Part shown: in pieces, positions 7,885 to 17,557 of the stretch
How positions within the stretch are numbered: the first letter of the stretch is position 1
Layout of the letters: the number at the start of each line of letters is the position of its first letter
The notes under the pieces: model-generated
What the model saw: only the letters and a program-made list of their open reading frames with translations
Told to the model about the DNA's origin: nothing
Databases searched by the model: none
Source: Alphaproteobacteria bacterium
GTDB taxonomy: Bacteria > Pseudomonadota > Alphaproteobacteria > Rhodobacterales > Rhodobacteraceae
NCBI GenBank assembly: GCA_030425925.1
Contig: JAUHZO010000005.1
Coordinates: 62,001-126,000, forward strand
Reading direction: 5' to 3'
DNA: 64,000 bases
Made by a program: the position numbers and the translations under genes

Positions 7885-9147
7885 ATGACACTACTCAAAC
7901 ACCTGATGTCGGGCATTGCCGCGACTGCCGTTCTGGCCACCGGGGCCATGGCTGCCGACCTGACGATCGTTCACGGCTCGGTCGGGCGCGACCAGGAGGT
8001 GCTGCGCGGCCAACTCGACAGGTTCGAGGCGGAAACCGACCATACCGTGACCATCGTCTCGATGCCGGAAAGCACGACCGACCAGTTCGGCCAGTACAAG
8101 CTGTGGCTTGCGGCGCAGTCGTCCGATGTCGATGTCTACCGGATGGACGTGATCTGGGCACCGCAGCTGGCCGCGCATTTCGTCGATCTGACCCCGCACG
8201 TGGCAGACATCATCGACGGCTTCGTTCCGGCGGCGGTCGAAAGCCAGACCGTGGATGGCAAGCTTGTGGCGCTGCCGATGTTCCTTGGCGCGCCGGCGCT
8301 CTACTATCGCTCGGACCTGCTGGAAAAGCATGGCGAAGAGGTGCCGACCACCTGGCAGGAGCTGACCGCCACAGCACAGCGTGTGATGGATGCGGAACGC
8401 GCCGCGGGCAATGACGACATGTGGGGCTTTGTCTGGCAGGGTGCCGCGTATGAGGGCCTGACCTGCAACGCGCAGGAATGGACCAACTCAATGGGCGGCG
8501 GCCGCATCGTCGATCTGGACGGCGCGATCAGCATCAACAACGAAAAGGCCGCGGCGGCGCTGGACCTGGCCGCAAGCTGGGTGGGCACCATCACCCCCGA
8601 AGGTGTGCTGAACTACAAGGAAGAGGATGCGCGCGGCGTGTTCCAGTCGGGCAATGCCGTCTTCATGCGCAACTGGAACTATGCCTATGCGCTGGGCAAT
8701 GGCGATGACAGCCCGATCAAGGGCAAGTTCGGCGTGGCCATCCTGCCGTCCGGCGACGGTGGCCAGTCCACGGCAACGCTGGGTGGCTGGCACCTGGGGG
8801 TCTCGAAATACTCCGAGAACCAGGAAGCGGCGATCGAACTGGTGCGGTTCCTCAACAACTACGACAACCAGAAAGAGCGCGCCATCGTGACCTCGCGCCC
8901 GCCCACCGTCTCGGCGGTCTATCTCGACCCGGAAGTGGCCGAGAAGCAGGAGTTCATCCCGCTGTGGAAGCCGGTGGTGGACAACGCCCTGCCGCGCCCG
9001 TCCGCGGCCACCCTACGCAAGTACAACGAGGTTTCGGCCGCGTTCTGGACCGCCGCGCACAAGACCCTTTCGGGCAACGGCACCGGTGCCGAGAACCTCG
9101 CCCAGCTTGAAAACGAGCTCAAGCGTCTCAAGGGTCCGCGCTGGTAA
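7885..9147 (+). CDS. Sugar ABC transporter substrate-binding protein (CUT1 family)
   Basis: 420 residues with a Sec signal peptide ending in ATGAMAADL near residue 24. It has the extracellular solute-binding family 1 layout of trehalose/maltose receptors: LTIVHGSVGRDQEVLRGQLD, YRMDVIWAPQLAAHFVDLT and GAPALYYRSDLLEKHG. It works in the periplasm and feeds the permeases that follow. A strong ribosome site, AAGGGAGGA, precedes the ATG. A 10-base-pair hairpin lies right after the gene, separating it from the permease genes. The sulfatase and GH4 enzyme downstream suggest a modified oligosaccharide as ligand. Confidence 0.92.
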   Translation: MTLLKHLMSGIAATAVLATGAMAADLTIVHGSVGRDQEVLRGQLDRFEAETDHTVTIVSMPESTTDQFGQYKLWLAAQSSDVDVYRMDVIWAPQLAAHFVDLTPHVADIIDGFVPAAVESQTVDGKLVALPMFLGAPALYYRSDLLEKHGEEVPTTWQELTATAQRVMDAERAAGNDDMWGFVWQGAAYEGLTCNAQEWTNSMGGGRIVDLDGAISINNEKAAAALDLAASWVGTITPEGVLNYKEEDARGVFQSGNAVFMRNWNYAYALGNGDDSPIKGKFGVAILPSGDGGQSTATLGGWHLGVSKYSENQEAAIELVRFLNNYDNQKERAIVTSRPPTVSAVYLDPEVAEKQEFIPLWKPVVDNALPRPSAATLRKYNEVSAAFWTAAHKTLSGNGTGAENLAQLENELKRLKGPRW

Positions 9148-9162
9148 GGCGAACCCAGGCAC

Positions 9163-9185
9163 GGAGGGCGGCAGCGCCGCCCTCC
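9163..9185 (+). promoter_or_regulatory. GC hairpin after the binding-protein gene
   Basis: A perfect 10-base-pair stem, GGAGGGCGGC with GCCGCCCTCC and loop AGC, lies 15 bases after the stop codon. No U tract follows, and the permease has its own ribosome site AAGAGGG, so this is more likely a transcript-stabilising hairpin than a terminator. Confidence 0.6.
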
Positions 9186-9206
9186 CGATGACGAAGAGGG
9201 TCTCAG

Positions 9207-10150
9207 ATGTCGGCAAACCCGGTGAAATCGCGCCTGTCCCGCAACCGGACACGTTCGGCCTGGCTGTTTCTGCTGCCGATGCTGGTCACGCTCTTCGTGG
9301 TCGCGGCATGGCCGCTGGGGCGCACCGTGTGGTTCAGCTTTACCGACGCCTCGCTGGACATGATGTCCGAAGCGCGCTGGGTCGGCATCCGCAACTATCT
9401 GGAATATGTCGATTTCGGAGGTGGCGAGGGCCAGTATTACGGGCTTCTCGCCGATGCCCGCTGGTGGCGGTCGGTCTGGAACACCGTCCTTTTTGCCGTG
9501 GTTTCGGTGTCGTTCGAAACGGTGTTCGGACTGATCATCGCGCTGGTGCTGAACCAGCAATTCCGGGGCCGCGGCCTTGTCCGGGCAGCCGTGCTGATCC
9601 CCTGGGCCATTCCCACGATCGTTTCCGCCAGGATGTGGGCCTGGATGCTGCATGATCAGTTCGGCATCATCAACGACATGCTGCAGGGGCTTGGCCTGAT
9701 TGCCGAACCGATCGCCTGGACGGCCTCGCCCGATACCGCGATGATCGCCGTGCTTATCGTCGACATCTGGAAGACCACGCCTTTCATGGCGCTGCTGATC
9801 CTGGCCGGCCTGCAGATGGTGCCGGGCGACATCTACGAGGCGGCAAAGCTTGACGGCATCCCCGCCTGGCGCGTCTTTCGGAAAGTGACCCTGCCATTGA
9901 TCATGCCCGCCGTCCTGGTGGCGGTGGTGTTCCGCGCACTGGATGCCCTGCGGGTCTTCGACATCGTCTATGTCCTGACCCCGAACACCGACGCCACCCG
10001 CACCATGTCGGTCTATGCGCGCGAGAACCTGTTCGATTACGACCAGTTCGCCTATGGTTCGGCCGCCTCGACACTGCTGTTCCTCATCATCGCGCTGATC
10101 ACGATCACCTTCATCATGGCGACGCGCATGGATCTGGAGGGCAAGCGCTC

Positions 10151-10154
<4 letters not shown>
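9207..10154 (+). CDS. Sugar ABC transporter permease (MalF type)
   Basis: 315 residues with six predicted helices. Near residues 205-235 the EAA loop reads DIYEAAKLDGIPAWRVFRKVTLPLI, the contact site for the ATPase. It forms the inner-membrane channel with the next gene product. The start at 9207 follows AAGAGGG. The stop overlaps the next start by four bases. Confidence 0.95.
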
Positions 10155-10981
<827 letters not shown>

Positions 10982-10984
10982 GGG

Positions 10985-11992
10985 ATGGCAACCGTCGAAC
11001 TCACCAATGTCTCCAAGTCCTATGGAAACGTCGAAGTCCTGCGGGACATCAACCTGAGCCTTGAGAAGGGCGAGTTTGTCGTTTTTGTCGGCCCGTCAGG
11101 CTGCGGCAAGTCCACGCTTTTGCGCATGATCGCGGGGCTCGAGGACATCTCGGGCGGCGAACTGCGGATCGACGGCAAGCCGATGAACGATGTGCTGCCC
11201 GCGCAGCGCGGCATCGCCATGGTGTTCCAGTCCTATGCGCTTTACCCGCACATGACGGTGTTCGAGAACATGGCCTTTGGCCTGGAGCAGGCCAGGCTGT
11301 CAAAGCCCGAGATCGAGGCGCGGGTCCGCGAGGCCTCGAAGATGCTGCAGATCGAGGCATTGCTGGATCGCAAGCCCAAACAGCTGTCCGGCGGCCAGCG
11401 CCAGCGCGTCGCGATCGGCCGGGCGATCACCCGCGATCCGCGCGTGTTCCTCTTCGACGAACCCCTGTCCAATCTGGATGCGGCCCTGCGCGTCGATACG
11501 CGGCTGGAAATTGCCGGTCTCGGCGAACGTCTGCCCGACACCACGATGATCTATGTCACCCATGACCAGGTCGAGGCGATGACCCTGGCCGACCGGATCG
11601 TGGTGCTGAACGGCGGCATCGTGGAGCAGGTCGGCACCCCGATGGAGCTTTACGAAAAGCCTGCCAGCCAGTTTGTCGCCGGGTTCATCGGCAGCCCGCG
11701 GATGAACTTCCTGACCGGACCGCCGGCCAAGGCGCATGGCGCGGCGGTCTATGGCATCCGGCCCGAGCATATCGCCCTGTCGCGCGAGTCGGGCGACTGG
11801 ACGGGGCGGGTTGTGCTGACCGAACGGCTGGGCAGCGACACGTTCGTGCATGTGGATGTCGAAGCTGTCGGCGCCGTCAATGTGCGCATCGAGGGCCGTT
11901 CGGAAATCCATGGCGGCGATACCGTGCACCTGACGCCCGACCCGGCATCGGTGCATCTGTTCGACAACCGGGGGCGGCCCCTGGCGGGCTGA
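10985..11992 (+). CDS. Sugar ABC transporter ATP-binding protein (UgpC/MalK type)
   Basis: 335 residues. Walker [10 protein letters not shown] is near residue 36, the signature [15 protein letters not shown] near 135, Walker B with [15 protein letters not shown] near 155, and the switch His in [10 protein letters not shown]. The C-terminal TOBE region (residues 240-335) starts at [10 protein letters not shown]. It powers uptake through the two preceding permeases. The C-terminal domain is short compared with MalK. A 98-base gap with no clear feature separates it from the kinase gene. Confidence 0.95.
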   Translation: MATVELTNVSKSYGNVEVLRDINLSLEKGEFVVFVGPSGCGKSTLLRMIAGLEDISGGELRIDGKPMNDVLPAQRGIAMVFQSYALYPHMTVFENMAFGLEQARLSKPEIEARVREASKMLQIEALLDRKPKQLSGGQRQRVAIGRAITRDPRVFLFDEPLSNLDAALRVDTRLEIAGLGERLPDTTMIYVTHDQVEAMTLADRIVVLNGGIVEQVGTPMELYEKPASQFVAGFIGSPRMNFLTGPPAKAHGAAVYGIRPEHIALSRESGDWTGRVVLTERLGSDTFVHVDVEAVGAVNVRIEGRSEIHGGDTVHLTPDPASVHLFDNRGRPLAG

Positions 11993-12090
11993 GACAGGGC
12001 AATGACGACAGCACGCGCGCCGTGGCCTGACATGGCACCGCGGCCACCAGCGGGGCCGGCGGTTTCCTGGCCGGTCGCAGCCGGGGACAC

Positions 12091-13041
12091 ATGATGCAGG
12101 CCGCCGCGCCCATTGCCGTGATCGGCAACGCCAATCTGGATATCGTCGGCGGGATGCTGGCCGACTGGCCGGACAAGGGGACCGAGACCTTTCTCGACCG
12201 CGCCGACAGCAGGATCGGCGGATCGGCGGCCAATACCGGTCTGGTCCTTCGGCGCCTGGGCGCAGCGTCCGGCCTGATCGCATCCGTCGGAAAGGATGCG
12301 GTGGGCGCGATGATCCTTGAAACCTTTGATGCGGATCTGGACCGGATCGCGCGGCTTGACGGCCCCACCTCGGTCACGTTCGGGGTCCTGCATCCGGGGG
12401 CCGAGCGCACGTTCTTTTCCGCCCCCGGGCATCTGGATCATTTCGACAGCGCGCAGATTCGCGACGGCCTGTCGGGCTGGCCGCTGGCGGGCGCGCTGGC
12501 GCTGGTGTCCGGCGCATTTGCCCTGCCCGGACTGACGCGGGATTGCCAGGGCCTCTTGCGGCACCTGATCGACCGCGGGGCCCGGACGGCCATCGACCCG
12601 GGCTGGCCCGGCGATGGCTGGACCGCAGAGACGCGCGGTCTGATGATGGACTGGATCGCCCTCAGCGCGGTTGTTCTGATCAACGACAAGGAACTCGAAG
12701 GACTGACCGGTGCCAAGAGCGTGCCCCACGGGCTTGACTGTCTTGCAGCGCGATTGCCCGGCGACACGGTGCTTGTCGTCAAATGCGGTGCCGATGGCGC
12801 GGTCGCCGTTCGGAACGGCAACCGCTTTTCCGCACCAAGCCCGCAGGCCGAGATATTCGACACCATCGGGGCAGGGGACGCGTTCAACGCAGGCTATCTG
12901 GCGGCGCTGCAGGCCGGGCACGACATTCCAGCCTGCCTTGGCGCGGGGTGCCGCGTTGCCAGCGCCGTGATCCGGGAATTCCCGCGCGGGACCGGCCCCT
13001 TGCTCCTTGACACCCTGCTGCACGAAGGGCGCGCGCCATGA
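12091..13041 (+). CDS. PfkB-family carbohydrate kinase
   Basis: 316 residues, ribokinase fold. IGNANLDIVGGMLADWP opens the protein, GGSAANTGLVLRRLG is the first PfkB signature near residue 45, and [17 protein letters not shown] near residue 258 is the second, with the catalytic Asp and anion hole. It phosphorylates a sugar freed inside the cell by the glycosidase of the same operon; which sugar cannot be told. The stop overlaps the sulfatase start (ATGA). Confidence 0.9.
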   Translation: MMQAAAPIAVIGNANLDIVGGMLADWPDKGTETFLDRADSRIGGSAANTGLVLRRLGAASGLIASVGKDAVGAMILETFDADLDRIARLDGPTSVTFGVLHPGAERTFFSAPGHLDHFDSAQIRDGLSGWPLAGALALVSGAFALPGLTRDCQGLLRHLIDRGARTAIDPGWPGDGWTAETRGLMMDWIALSAVVLINDKELEGLTGAKSVPHGLDCLAARLPGDTVLVVKCGADGAVAVRNGNRFSAPSPQAEIFDTIGAGDAFNAGYLAALQAGHDIPACLGAGCRVASAVIREFPRGTGPLLLDTLLHEGRAP

Positions 13042-14423
13042 ACATTCTTCTGATGATCGCCGATGATCTGGGCCGCATGGCCGGCTGTTATGGCGAACCC
13101 GCCATCCGGACGCCGAACATCGATGCCCTTGCCGCACGGGGAACACGGTTCGACATGGCCTTCACCTCGACGGCCTCGTGTTCCGCAAGCCGGTCGGTGA
13201 TCTATACCGGGCTGCACACACACGAGACTGGCCAATACGGGCTGCACCACGACTACCACCATTTCATGACCTTCGCCGATGTGCCCACGGCCCCGGCGCT
13301 TCTGGCCGAGGCGGGCTATCACACCGGCATCATCGGCAAGGTGCATGTCGGCCCCCGTGAGGTCTATCCGTGGCAGCACCGCGAAGAAAGCGCCGCCCGC
13401 GACGTGACCTGGGTTGCAGAACGGGCACAGGCCTATTTCACCGCCCGCGCCTCTGCAGACGAGCCGTTCTTTCTGACCATCGGTTTTGTCGATCCGCACC
13501 GCGACGCCACCCGCGGCGGGTTCGGCAATGACGGCTTTGACGCCGATCCGGTCTTTGCCCCGGAAGACGTGCACGTGCCGCCCTTTCTGCCCGACCTGGC
13601 AGAAGTGCGCGAGGAACTGGCCTCCTACTACCGCTCGGTCCACCGGCTGGACCGCGGGATCGGGCTGGTTCTGGCGGCGCTCGACCGGGCGGGCCTGGCG
13701 GAGGACACGCTGGTGGTCTTCCTGTCGGACAATGGCGCGCCGTTCCTGAACTCCAAGACGACGCTGTTCGATGCCGGCGTGCATCTGCCCCTGATCCTCC
13801 ACCGCCCCGGACAGCGCCCGGGGATCGCCAATCCCAACCTCGTGTCCTTCACCGATCTGCTGCCCACCTTCCTCGATCTGGCCGGGGCCACGCCACCGCC
13901 GGGCAAGCGCAGGGGCCGGTCCCTGCTGCCGATCCTCGAGGCGACCGACAGGCAGCCGGGCTGGGACGTGGTCTTTGGTTCGCACACCTTCCACGAGGTG
14001 ACCAATTACTGGCCCACGCGTTTCCTGCGCACGCCGCGGTTCAAGTATCACCGCAATGTCGCCTGGCAGCTGGATTTCCCGTTCTCCGGCGATCTCTACG
14101 GATCGCTGTCTTGGGAGGGCATCCGCCGCACGAGGCCGGTGATGATCGGCAAGCGGCCGCTTGGGAACTATGTCCGCCGCCCGCCCGAAGAACTGTACGA
14201 TCTGGACGCCGACCCGCACGAAGTGAACAATCTGGCCGATGATCCGGCGCAGGGCCCGCGGTTGCAGGGGTTTCGCGACCAGATGGAAGCCTGGCAGCGC
14301 GACACGCGCGATCCATGGCTTTACAGGGACGGAATTTCCGTCATGGCTGTTGCGCACCACCTGCCCAACGGCCTTTCCCTGCCCGACCGGTTCGATTTCG
14401 ACCCGGACAAGCCGGAGGGATGA
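13038..14423 (+). CDS. Type I sulfatase (formylglycine-dependent)
   Basis: 461 residues, alkaline-phosphatase superfamily. Metal ligands Asp9-Asp10 lie in MIADDLGRM. The sulfatase signature is CSASRSVIYTG, with Cys48 to be converted to formylglycine; Ala replaces the common Pro at the third position. GKVHVGP and FLSDNGAPF are further conserved stretches. There is no signal peptide, so it probably desulfates its substrate in the cytoplasm after import. The end (LYDLDADPHEVNNLADDP) is typical of the family and resembles N-sulfoglucosamine sulfohydrolases. A sulfatase-maturating enzyme must be elsewhere. Confidence 0.9.
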   Translation: MNILLMIADDLGRMAGCYGEPAIRTPNIDALAARGTRFDMAFTSTASCSASRSVIYTGLHTHETGQYGLHHDYHHFMTFADVPTAPALLAEAGYHTGIIGKVHVGPREVYPWQHREESAARDVTWVAERAQAYFTARASADEPFFLTIGFVDPHRDATRGGFGNDGFDADPVFAPEDVHVPPFLPDLAEVREELASYYRSVHRLDRGIGLVLAALDRAGLAEDTLVVFLSDNGAPFLNSKTTLFDAGVHLPLILHRPGQRPGIANPNLVSFTDLLPTFLDLAGATPPPGKRRGRSLLPILEATDRQPGWDVVFGSHTFHEVTNYWPTRFLRTPRFKYHRNVAWQLDFPFSGDLYGSLSWEGIRRTRPVMIGKRPLGNYVRRPPEELYDLDADPHEVNNLADDPAQGPRLQGFRDQMEAWQRDTRDPWLYRDGISVMAVAHHLPNGLSLPDRFDFDPDKPEG

Positions 14424-14475
14424 CAGATCACTTCACCCCGCGCCGCAGGCCGGGGCAGCACAAGGAGAATCGCCC

Positions 14476-15831
14476 ATGACCCGGATCGTTCTGGTCGGCG
14501 CCGGAAGCCTGCAGTTCGGTGCGGGCATGTTGGGGGACGTGTTCCAGTCGCGCCACCTGACCGAGGCCGAAATCATCCTCAACGACATCAACGAGCCCGC
14601 CGCGCGGCGGACCGAAGCGGTCGCCAACGCGTTCATCTCTCAGAACGGGCTGAAGCAGACGGTGCGGGTCGAAAGCGACCTGGCCAGGGCGTTGCCGGGT
14701 GCGGATTTCGTCGTGATCTCCATCGAGGTCGGCGACCGGTTTGCGCTTTGGGACATGGACTGGAAAATCCCCCAGCAATACGGGATCGCGCAGGTCTATG
14801 GCGAAAACGGCGGGCCGGGCGGGCTGTTCCATTCCCTGCGGATCATCCCGCCGATCCTGGAGATCTGCGGCAAGGTGATGGAACATGCGCCCACCGCCAC
14901 CATCTTCAACTATTCCAACCCGATGAGCCGCATCACCACCACGGTGCACCGCGCCTTTCCCGGCATCCGGTTCATCGGCATGTGCCACGAGATCGCCTCG
15001 CTGGAGCGTCACCTGCCGCCCATGCTGGGCCAACCGCGCGAGAACATCCACTATCGCGCGGGCGGGCTGAACCATTTCTCGGTCATGACCGACGTGACCT
15101 ATGTCGACAGCGGTGCGTCCGCCTATGACGATGTGCGCGCCCGGGCCGAAGGCTATTTCGGCACGCAGCCGGGCTATTCCGAAATCCTGCAGGCCAGCCG
15201 CCGCACGGGCCGGGCGGTGGATACCGAAGGCTGGATGGAGATCGACCTGAGCCACGTGACCGACGTGCGCCCCTGGTCGGACCGCTGGCTGTTCAAGGTG
15301 ATCCTGGACCGGTTCGGCGTGCTGCCGATCACCTATGACAGCCATTTCGGCGAATACATCCAGTGGGCGCATGACTGTTCCGATCACCGCGGCATTCTGG
15401 ATTTCTACACCTATTACCGCAATTACCTTGGCACCGTGACGCCGCGGATCGAATCCAGCCTGCACGAACGCGTGGTGCCGATCATCGACGGGATGCTGAC
15501 CGGCAATGCCTATGAAGAGGCGGCGGTGAACATTCCCAATGCGGGCTTCATCCGGGATCTGCCCGACTGGATCGCGGTCGAGGTGCCGGCCACGGTCGAC
15601 GCCTCGGGGGTTCGGGGGATCGCCGTGGACGTGCCCGCAGGCATCCGCGGCCTGCTGACAAACCAGATCGGCGTGCACAACCTGACCGCAGAGGCGATCC
15701 TGCAGAAGAAGAAGGACCTTGTGGTCCAGGCGCTTCTGGTCGATCCGGTGGTGACCGTGTCGAAGGGCATCCCCCACCTGGTCGATCACATGATCGCCGA
15801 ACAGGGCCCGTGGCTCGACTATCTGTCGTAG
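14476..15831 (+). CDS. Glycoside hydrolase family 4 (alpha-galactosidase / 6-phosphoglycosidase type)
   Basis: 451 residues from ATG 14476, after a strong AAGGAGAA ribosome site. The NAD-binding motif VGAGSLQF is at residues 7-14. The Mn ligands of GH4 are visible as Cys170 (GMCHE) and His200 (GLNHF), and NYSNPM near 145 is the conserved Asn-Pro segment. GH4 enzymes cleave by an NAD-dependent oxidation-elimination route, so both anomers and acidic sugars (for example glucuronides) are possible substrates. Last gene of the operon. Confidence 0.9.
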   Translation: MTRIVLVGAGSLQFGAGMLGDVFQSRHLTEAEIILNDINEPAARRTEAVANAFISQNGLKQTVRVESDLARALPGADFVVISIEVGDRFALWDMDWKIPQQYGIAQVYGENGGPGGLFHSLRIIPPILEICGKVMEHAPTATIFNYSNPMSRITTTVHRAFPGIRFIGMCHEIASLERHLPPMLGQPRENIHYRAGGLNHFSVMTDVTYVDSGASAYDDVRARAEGYFGTQPGYSEILQASRRTGRAVDTEGWMEIDLSHVTDVRPWSDRWLFKVILDRFGVLPITYDSHFGEYIQWAHDCSDHRGILDFYTYYRNYLGTVTPRIESSLHERVVPIIDGMLTGNAYEEAAVNIPNAGFIRDLPDWIAVEVPATVDASGVRGIAVDVPAGIRGLLTNQIGVHNLTAEAILQKKKDLVVQALLVDPVVTVSKGIPHLVDHMIAEQGPWLDYLS

Positions 15832-15840
15832 ATCCGAATT

Positions 15841-15906
15841 GCGCCGGGGGCGGCCGGACCGGTCCCGGCGCGTGCCAGAGGCCAGACGCCACCCCCGGCG
15901 GGGGTG
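15841..15906. terminator. Two stem-loops between convergent operons
   Basis: GCGCCGGG (15841-15848) pairs with CCCGGCGC (15864-15871), and CACCCCC (15890-15896) pairs with GGGGGTG (15900-15906) around a three-base loop. They sit in the 75-base gap between the end of the GH4 gene and the convergent DUF4387 gene. No U tracts are present, so termination is inferred from position only. Confidence 0.4.
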
Positions 15907-16206
15907 TCAGATGTCCAGTTCCTGCAGCAGCACCGCGTATTGCGCGCCGTGCTGGTCGCGGTCTTCGGGCGCACCCTGCACCACGGGCCGCGGGAAGGAC
16001 AGCTTGATCACGTTCAGATCGGCGATCTCGAACCGCTTCAGACGCTCCGGGGCCACGCCGTACAACGTGGCAAGCCGGGGCGTGTCGAGCGTTTGGCACA
16101 GTTCGGCAAAACGCGCGGCGCTGCCGCAGAAGACGTCGACGGTCACCCAGAACGGCCCGGCATTCTTGGAGCGTATCTTGGTCACCAGCGTTCCCAGTTC
16201 AGCCAT
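15907..16206 (-). CDS. DUF4387-family protein
   Basis: 99 residues. Text such as VTKIRSKNAGPFWVTVDVFC and NVIKLSFPRPVVQG is typical of DUF4387, a small family almost always encoded next to AtuA-like (DUF1446) proteins; here it overlaps that gene by eight bases. No signal peptide or membrane helix. The two proteins are presumably subunits of one enzyme, with chemistry unknown. Last gene of the tctC-tctB-tctA-atuA-DUF4387 series on this strand. Confidence 0.85.
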   Translation of the reverse strand: MAELGTLVTKIRSKNAGPFWVTVDVFCGSAARFAELCQTLDTPRLATLYGVAPERLKRFEIADLNVIKLSFPRPVVQGAPEDRDQHGAQYAVLLQELDI

Positions 16207-17557
16207 GCGCGACCTCGTCGATCTGCAGGCGGAAGGCCTGCATTGGATCGTCCAGCGTCAGAACGTGATTCATCGCAAAGGCATAAAGCGCCCCGCGTTC
16301 GGAATGCACCGGCGAATAGGGAAACGCAAAGGTGGGCAGTTCCTCGTTGTCGGTCAGCGGGTAGTGCAGCAGAAAGGGGTTGACCAGCTTGGCGATCTCG
16401 GTGGCCTGCGCCTGGTCCTGCGCAGTGATGATGCACAGCACACCCACTTCGGTGGGATCGCCCGAGGTGGTTTCCAGCGTGCCTAGCGTCGCATCCACCC
16501 CGATCAGGCGCAATTCCATCGTATAGGCGTCGGGGGCGATGCGGCGGGCGATTTCGGCCTCGAGAAAGCGCTCCAGCCGGTCGGCCCAGGCACGGGCGTG
16601 GCGGACGTAATGCGCATCACGCAGGATCGCCAGCAAGGTGGTCTGATAGCCCGCGACGCGCGCCGCCTCCAGCTTGACCCGGTAAGACGGGGCCGGCACC
16701 CATTCCGCGCCCTCCACCCGCACCGCGCGGTCGTCCACAGCGCTGTAGCGCGCCGCGGTGACGTCAAGATGCCCGCCGGGTTCATGCAGCAGGAACGGGT
16801 CGGCGTTTTCGTACAGCATGTGCGCCGAGACGGAATGCGGCGTACATTGCGCGCTGTCGGCCAGCGGCGTGACGGTGAACCCGGTCTCGTCCACATCCAG
16901 CAGGATCACTCCGCTTGTGGGGTTGGTGGAACACAGCGCGCCGCATTCCCCCACCTTTGCCCCGTGCCAGGCCGCTCCGGCATGGGCCCCCCGCGCCAGC
17001 GGCAGGGCGGCGATGATGGCGGTGTCGGTGGTGCGCCCGGCCAGAACGATGTCGGCCCCGCTGTCCAGCGCCGCCTGGATCTGCTCGGCCCCGGCCAGCG
17101 CCACGATATGGGCCATCGTCCCGATCGCTGCCGCGTCGATCGCCGGGGCCGGGTCCAGCGGGCTGACGCGCCCGGCCTCGTAGGCCCGGGCCAGCGCGGC
17201 CGGCTCCTGTTCCGAGTAGAGCCGCGCCACCCGCAGCGTCTGGCCCAGTTCGCGGGCCAGTTCGCAGGTGATGTCGTACATCCAGTCCACGCAGGCATCC
17301 GCCCCGGCGGTGCCGCAGGTGCCGATCACCAGGGGCACTCCGGCGCGTGCCCGCGCCTGCATCAGCACCCGCCATTCCGACAGACAGACCGCGCGCGAGT
17401 ATTTCGACGTCGCGGTGCCCAGCGAGGCCGGCCCGCTGTCGGTGGAGCCGCCGTCGATGGCGATGAGGTCGGGCCCCGAGGCGACGCCGCGCCAGAGCGC
17501 GGCTTCGTCAAAGCCCAGCCCAAGGACGCCGGACGGGATGAGGATGCGTGTGGCCAT
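16199..17557 (-). CDS. AtuA-like (DUF1446) acyclic-terpene-utilisation family protein
   Basis: 452 residues from ATG 17557 (an in-frame TTG lies one codon earlier). IAIDGGSTDSGPASLG near residue 33, VIGTCGTAGAD near 78 and VLAGRTTDTAIIAALPL near 170 are strongly conserved DUF1446 stretches. AtuA in Pseudomonas is needed for citronellol/geraniol catabolism, but most family members lie in other settings and act on unknown carboxylic or CoA substrates. Here it is coupled by TGATG overlap to tctA, so its substrate is probably the carboxylate the Tct system imports. Confidence 0.85.
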   Translation of the reverse strand: MATRILIPSGVLGLGFDEAALWRGVASGPDLIAIDGGSTDSGPASLGTATSKYSRAVCLSEWRVLMQARARAGVPLVIGTCGTAGADACVDWMYDITCELARELGQTLRVARLYSEQEPAALARAYEAGRVSPLDPAPAIDAAAIGTMAHIVALAGAEQIQAALDSGADIVLAGRTTDTAIIAALPLARGAHAGAAWHGAKVGECGALCSTNPTSGVILLDVDETGFTVTPLADSAQCTPHSVSAHMLYENADPFLLHEPGGHLDVTAARYSAVDDRAVRVEGAEWVPAPSYRVKLEAARVAGYQTTLLAILRDAHYVRHARAWADRLERFLEAEIARRIAPDAYTMELRLIGVDATLGTLETTSGDPTEVGVLCIITAQDQAQATEIAKLVNPFLLHYPLTDNEELPTFAFPYSPVHSERGALYAFAMNHVLTLDDPMQAFRLQIDEVAHG